From Thermodesulfovibrionales bacterium (GTDB taxonomy: Bacteria; Nitrospirota; Thermodesulfovibrionia; Thermodesulfovibrionales; UBA1546), in NCBI GenBank assembly GCA_030018605.1, contig JASEHP010000059.1:1-8476 (forward strand): DNA of 8,476 bases, in the 5' to 3' direction. Both the position numbers and the translations under genes were made by a program. Below, one piece after another: positions 6,893 through 8,476 of the stretch. How positions within the stretch are numbered: position 1 is the first letter of the stretch; every line of letters begins with the position of its first letter. The notes beneath the pieces were generated by a model that worked only from the letters and a program-made list of their open reading frames with translations, did not search any database and was not told the DNA's origin.

Positions 6893-6961
6893 AGTATCAG
6901 AGTATCAGAGCGTCAGAGTATCAGAGTCTTTGACACTTTGATACTTTGACACCCTGATACT
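6893..6961. repeat. octamer tandem array that folds back on itself
   Basis: The left half (6893-6924) has four 8-base units: AGTATCAG, AGTATCAG, AGCGTCAG and AGTATCAG. The right half (6929-6960) has four units in the opposite sense: TTTGACAC, TTTGATAC, TTTGACAC and CCTGATAC, close to the reverse complement of the left units. The halves are separated by AGTC, so transcripts from either strand could form a stem of roughly 32 pairs with some G-U pairs and mismatches. It lies in the 5' leader predicted for the PRC/MgtE_N/CBS mRNA, 8 bases before its ribosome binding site. Confidence 0.8.
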
Positions 6962-7035
6962 GCTCATTTGACACTATACAGAAAGTATAGCTTACTGGTT
7001 TTTATTTCAGCAATACGAAAAATGAGATCTACAGA

Positions 7036-7056
7036 GATTTCTCTAAGAGAGAAATC
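7036..7056. promoter_or_regulatory. palindrome over the predicted start site (candidate operator)
   Basis: GATTTCTCT (7036-7044) and AGAGAAATC (7048-7056) are perfect 9-base inverted repeats around AAG. On the minus strand the palindrome overlaps the inner half of the -10 box and the predicted start point near 7047. That is a typical place for a repressor operator. The alternative is a 5' mRNA hairpin, but the predicted start point would cut it in half. Confidence 0.5.
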
Positions 7057-7081
7057 ATAATAAGCCAATGGTCTATGTCAA
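7054..7081 (-). promoter_or_regulatory. near-consensus sigma70 promoter for the PRC/CBS-NRAMP-mtnA operon
   Basis: On the minus strand TTGACA (7081-7076) matches the -35 consensus fully and TATGAT (7059-7054) matches five of six -10 bases, with a 16-base spacer. Start near 7047 predicts a leader of about 170 bases that contains the octamer array. The -35 box overlaps the outer end of the adjacent long inverted repeat by one or two bases. Confidence 0.65.
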
Positions 7082-7266
7082 TAAGCAGAGAGGGCTTGAG
7101 CGACTTTCGAGATTTTTCGGTAACAGTTCTTGGCGAAATGTAGCGCCCGCCATAGGCGGACAGCCTCGACTGTCTGAGACCGAAGGTCGAGTTTCGAGGC
7201 TGTAGCGGAATAAGCTTTAGAACTGTCGAAAAATATCGCAGGAAGCGAAAGGCTTCTCTGCTTATT
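7080..7266. repeat. 187-base imperfect inverted repeat with nested hairpins (MITE-like or structured RNA)
   Basis: The tips are a perfect 12-base inverted pair, AATAAGCAGAGA (7080-7091) and its complement (7255-7266). Further in, CGAGATTTTTCG (7108-7119) pairs with CGAAAAATATCG (7227-7238) with one mismatch, and ACAGTTCT (7123-7130) pairs perfectly with AGAACTGT (7219-7226). The core holds ACAGCCTCGA (7160-7169) pairing with TCGAGGCTGT (7194-7203), plus small hairpins CCGCC-ATA-GGCGG (7147-7159) and GACC-GAA-GGTC (7178-7188). The result is a long arm with a branched head. It begins 12 bases after the dinB stop. It may be a mobile repeat, a terminator or a structured RNA; I do not recognise a named family. 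Confidence 0.75.
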
Positions 7267-7278
7267 TAAGCACAACAT

Positions 7279-8307
7279 CTATGCCTTTTTAAGATTGCTT
7301 AGGCGAACTCCGATAAGCCTCACCTTCTTTTTAAGCTCTATCTTTCCCAACGCCTCAAAGACAGCCTTCCTTATGATTTCATTGGAGTCTGTAAATTCAT
7401 CCATTGTCCTTGCGCGTGTATAGGTTTTGAAATCCTCAAACCTTATCTTTAAGGTTACCGTCTTACAGAGGTATCTTGACTGTTTGATATCCTCAGTCAC
7501 TTCCTTTGTCAGTGATGCAAGTGTCCTTGCTATAGTCTGCCAGTCATTAGTGTCTCTCTGAAAAGTAACTTCTCTGCTTGATGATTTAGGCTCCCAGTGT
7601 GTAACCAAAGGGCTTTCGTCTATGCCCCTTGAAGCCTCATAAAGATAATTTCCGTAAGAATTGCCAAGATATCCTATCAAGTTTTCGAGTGGCATGGCTG
7701 CCAGCTCGCCGATGGTATTTATATTTATACTCTTCAGATAAGCCTCTGTCTTGGGACCAACTCCCCATAGCTTTCTTACAGGCAGGGGCCAGATTACTTT
7801 TTCAATGTCGCCCTCCCTGATTATTGTAAGCCCATCAGGCTTCTGAAGGTCAGACGCAATCTTTGCAAGGAGTTTGTTTTCTGCGATTCCTATGGAACAT
7901 GCAAGTTCCAGTTCCTCTCTTATCCTTTCTTTAATCTTCCTTGCTATTTCTTCAGGATCTTCGGACGCATTTGTTATATCAAGAAACGCCTCATCTATCC
8001 CCACATCTTCCATAACGGGGCTGAATCCTCTGAGGATATTTTTTACCTTCTTTGAGACTCTTGAATATTCCTCATAGTCAACAGGAAGAAATATTCCATG
8101 AGGGCAGAGCTTGTATGCTGTTCTCAAAGGCATTGCAGAATGAACCCCGAATTTCCTTGCCTCATAGGACGCCGTTGATACAACCCCTCTCTTAGTAGGG
8201 TCGCCGCCTCCGCCTATGATTACAGGCTTCCCGATGAGTTCCGGTCTGCGCTTCTGCTCAACAGCGGCAAAGAACGCATCCATGTCTATGTGAAGAATAC
8301 AACGCAT
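7279..8307 (-). CDS. dinB: DNA polymerase IV (Y-family)
   Basis: An error-prone translesion polymerase of 342 residues. Palm and finger motifs are HIDMDAFFAAVE (6-17), with metal ligands D8 and D105 and catalytic-site E106 in VGIDEAFLD. F13 lies at the steric-gate position that excludes ribonucleotides. SYEARKFGVHSAMP (48-60) is the conserved finger segment, and CSIGIAENKLLAKIASDLQKPDG (137-159) the palm end. WGVGPKT (181-187) starts the helix-hairpin-helix thumb, and the little finger ends VRLIGVRLSNLKKA. Many Pol IV proteins continue with a short tail carrying a QLxLF-type sliding-clamp motif; this one stops directly after LSNL, and I see no such motif. The ATG at 8307 is chosen over the GTG at 8313 because it gives the usual M-R-x-I-L-H-I-D-M-D start; both have weak ribosome binding sites. 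No LexA-type box was recognised upstream. Confidence 0.95.
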   Translation of the reverse strand: MRCILHIDMDAFFAAVEQKRRPELIGKPVIIGGGGDPTKRGVVSTASYEARKFGVHSAMPLRTAYKLCPHGIFLPVDYEEYSRVSKKVKNILRGFSPVMEDVGIDEAFLDITNASEDPEEIARKIKERIREELELACSIGIAENKLLAKIASDLQKPDGLTIIREGDIEKVIWPLPVRKLWGVGPKTEAYLKSININTIGELAAMPLENLIGYLGNSYGNYLYEASRGIDESPLVTHWEPKSSSREVTFQRDTNDWQTIARTLASLTKEVTEDIKQSRYLCKTVTLKIRFEDFKTYTRARTMDEFTDSNEIIRKAVFEALGKIELKKKVRLIGVRLSNLKKA

Positions 8308-8450
8308 GTTCACTAAAGAAGATAGGGCATAGCGCTTGAGCGGCTTTTTTGCCGATATTTAAACAGTTTATCATATAAATATAAAGAGGCCGCATTAAAT
8401 CATCTAAAATGTAACCCAAAACATATGGCATATGGGGTTACAGGTGGAGG
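8308..8450. other. intergenic region upstream of dinB, toward the right edge
   Basis: This stretch has AT-rich DNA around 8355-8395 that could hold a dinB promoter on the minus strand (TATGAT near 8370), but no convincing -35 box. A small hairpin CGGC-TTTTTT-GCCG lies at 8341-8354. A palindrome is at 8411-8441. No open reading frame of note was seen. Confidence 0.4.
8411..8441. promoter_or_regulatory. palindromic element upstream of the right-edge gene
   Basis: GTAACCC (8411-8417) and GGGTTAC (8435-8441) are perfect inverted arms. Within them CATATG (8422-8427) and CATATG (8429-8434) pair around a single G, with AAAA bulged on one side. It lies a few bases before a good ribosome binding site. 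It could be an operator or a leader hairpin. Confidence 0.5.
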
Positions 8451-8476
8451 ATGGATATGCATTCAAGGAGCCAGTA
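8442..8476 (+). promoter_or_regulatory. ribosome binding site and possible start of a plus-strand gene cut by the window edge
   Basis: GGTGGAGG at 8443-8450 is followed after six bases by ATG at 8457, which would begin MHSRSQ before the window ends. Spacing and sequence are those of a strong ribosome binding site, divergent from dinB. Only six or seven codons are visible, so coding is unproven and the product unknown. Confidence 0.35.

Noticed and set aside
6893..6961. The octamer array as a CRISPR array.
   Set aside because: Units are only eight bases, contiguous and without spacers, and the second half is inverted.
6875..7050. An M-box or other Mg2+ riboswitch in the operon leader.
   Set aside because: The context invites one, but the leader is dominated by the octamer array and I could not recognise conserved M-box features. 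A covariance-model search would decide.
7080..7266. An integron attC site.
   Set aside because: It is an imperfect inverted repeat, but the ends lack the RYYYAAC/GTTRRRY core sites.
7078..7278. A 66-codon minus-strand frame starting directly after the dinB stop.
   Set aside because: It lies almost wholly inside the 187-base inverted repeat and its product resembles no family I know. Its QRSLSL segment looks a little like a clamp-binding motif, but it is separated from dinB by a stop codon and is best explained by the repeat.

Overview
The window looks like chromosomal DNA from a Gram-negative-type, mesophilic to moderately thermophilic anaerobic or sulfur-cycle bacterium. The mid-range GC, AGGA-type ribosome binding sites, a lone moaC, an AMMECR1-domain protein, a methionine-salvage isomerase and many dispersed intergenic repeats would fit uncultivated Nitrospirota or a deltaproteobacterial lineage. 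That placement is an impression from gene style, not a demonstrated assignment.

Left end, about 1-480: the 5' part of an IS30-family transposase (minus strand) runs off the window edge, with its terminal-inverted-repeat-like end near 445-480. Directly beyond it lies a cation-diffusion-facilitator-like membrane protein (481-1047, plus) that has lost its start codon and first residues at the IS junction. A lone moaC follows (1130-1600, plus), possibly leaderless.

Middle, 1629-6874: all genes are on the minus strand. In transcription order they are a soluble protein with PRC-barrel, MgtE_N and paired CBS domains (6874-5612), a divergent NRAMP-family permease (5542-4301), mtnA (4301-3243), a long-chain polyprenyl diphosphate synthase (3117-2137) and an AMMECR1 protein (2135-1629). 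The first three look like an operon: a near-consensus promoter precedes the first gene, the second follows after 69 bases, and permease and mtnA overlap by one base. The first two genes are the most interesting part. One is the Mg2+-sensing half of an MgtE channel without its membrane domain. The other is an NRAMP-fold permease whose transition-metal site is remodelled (DPGN to DASG, MPH to TPW). Together they suggest a two-gene, sensor-plus-permease Mg2+ (or other divalent cation) system.

Right end: dinB (DNA polymerase IV) occupies 8307-7279 on the minus strand and stops without the usual clamp-binding tail. The gap between it and the PRC/MgtE_N/CBS gene (6875-7278) holds a roughly 187-bp imperfect inverted repeat, a sigma70-like promoter with a palindrome over its predicted start site, and an octamer array that folds back on itself. 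Upstream of dinB is another palindrome, followed by a good ribosome binding site for a possible plus-strand gene that begins at the window edge.
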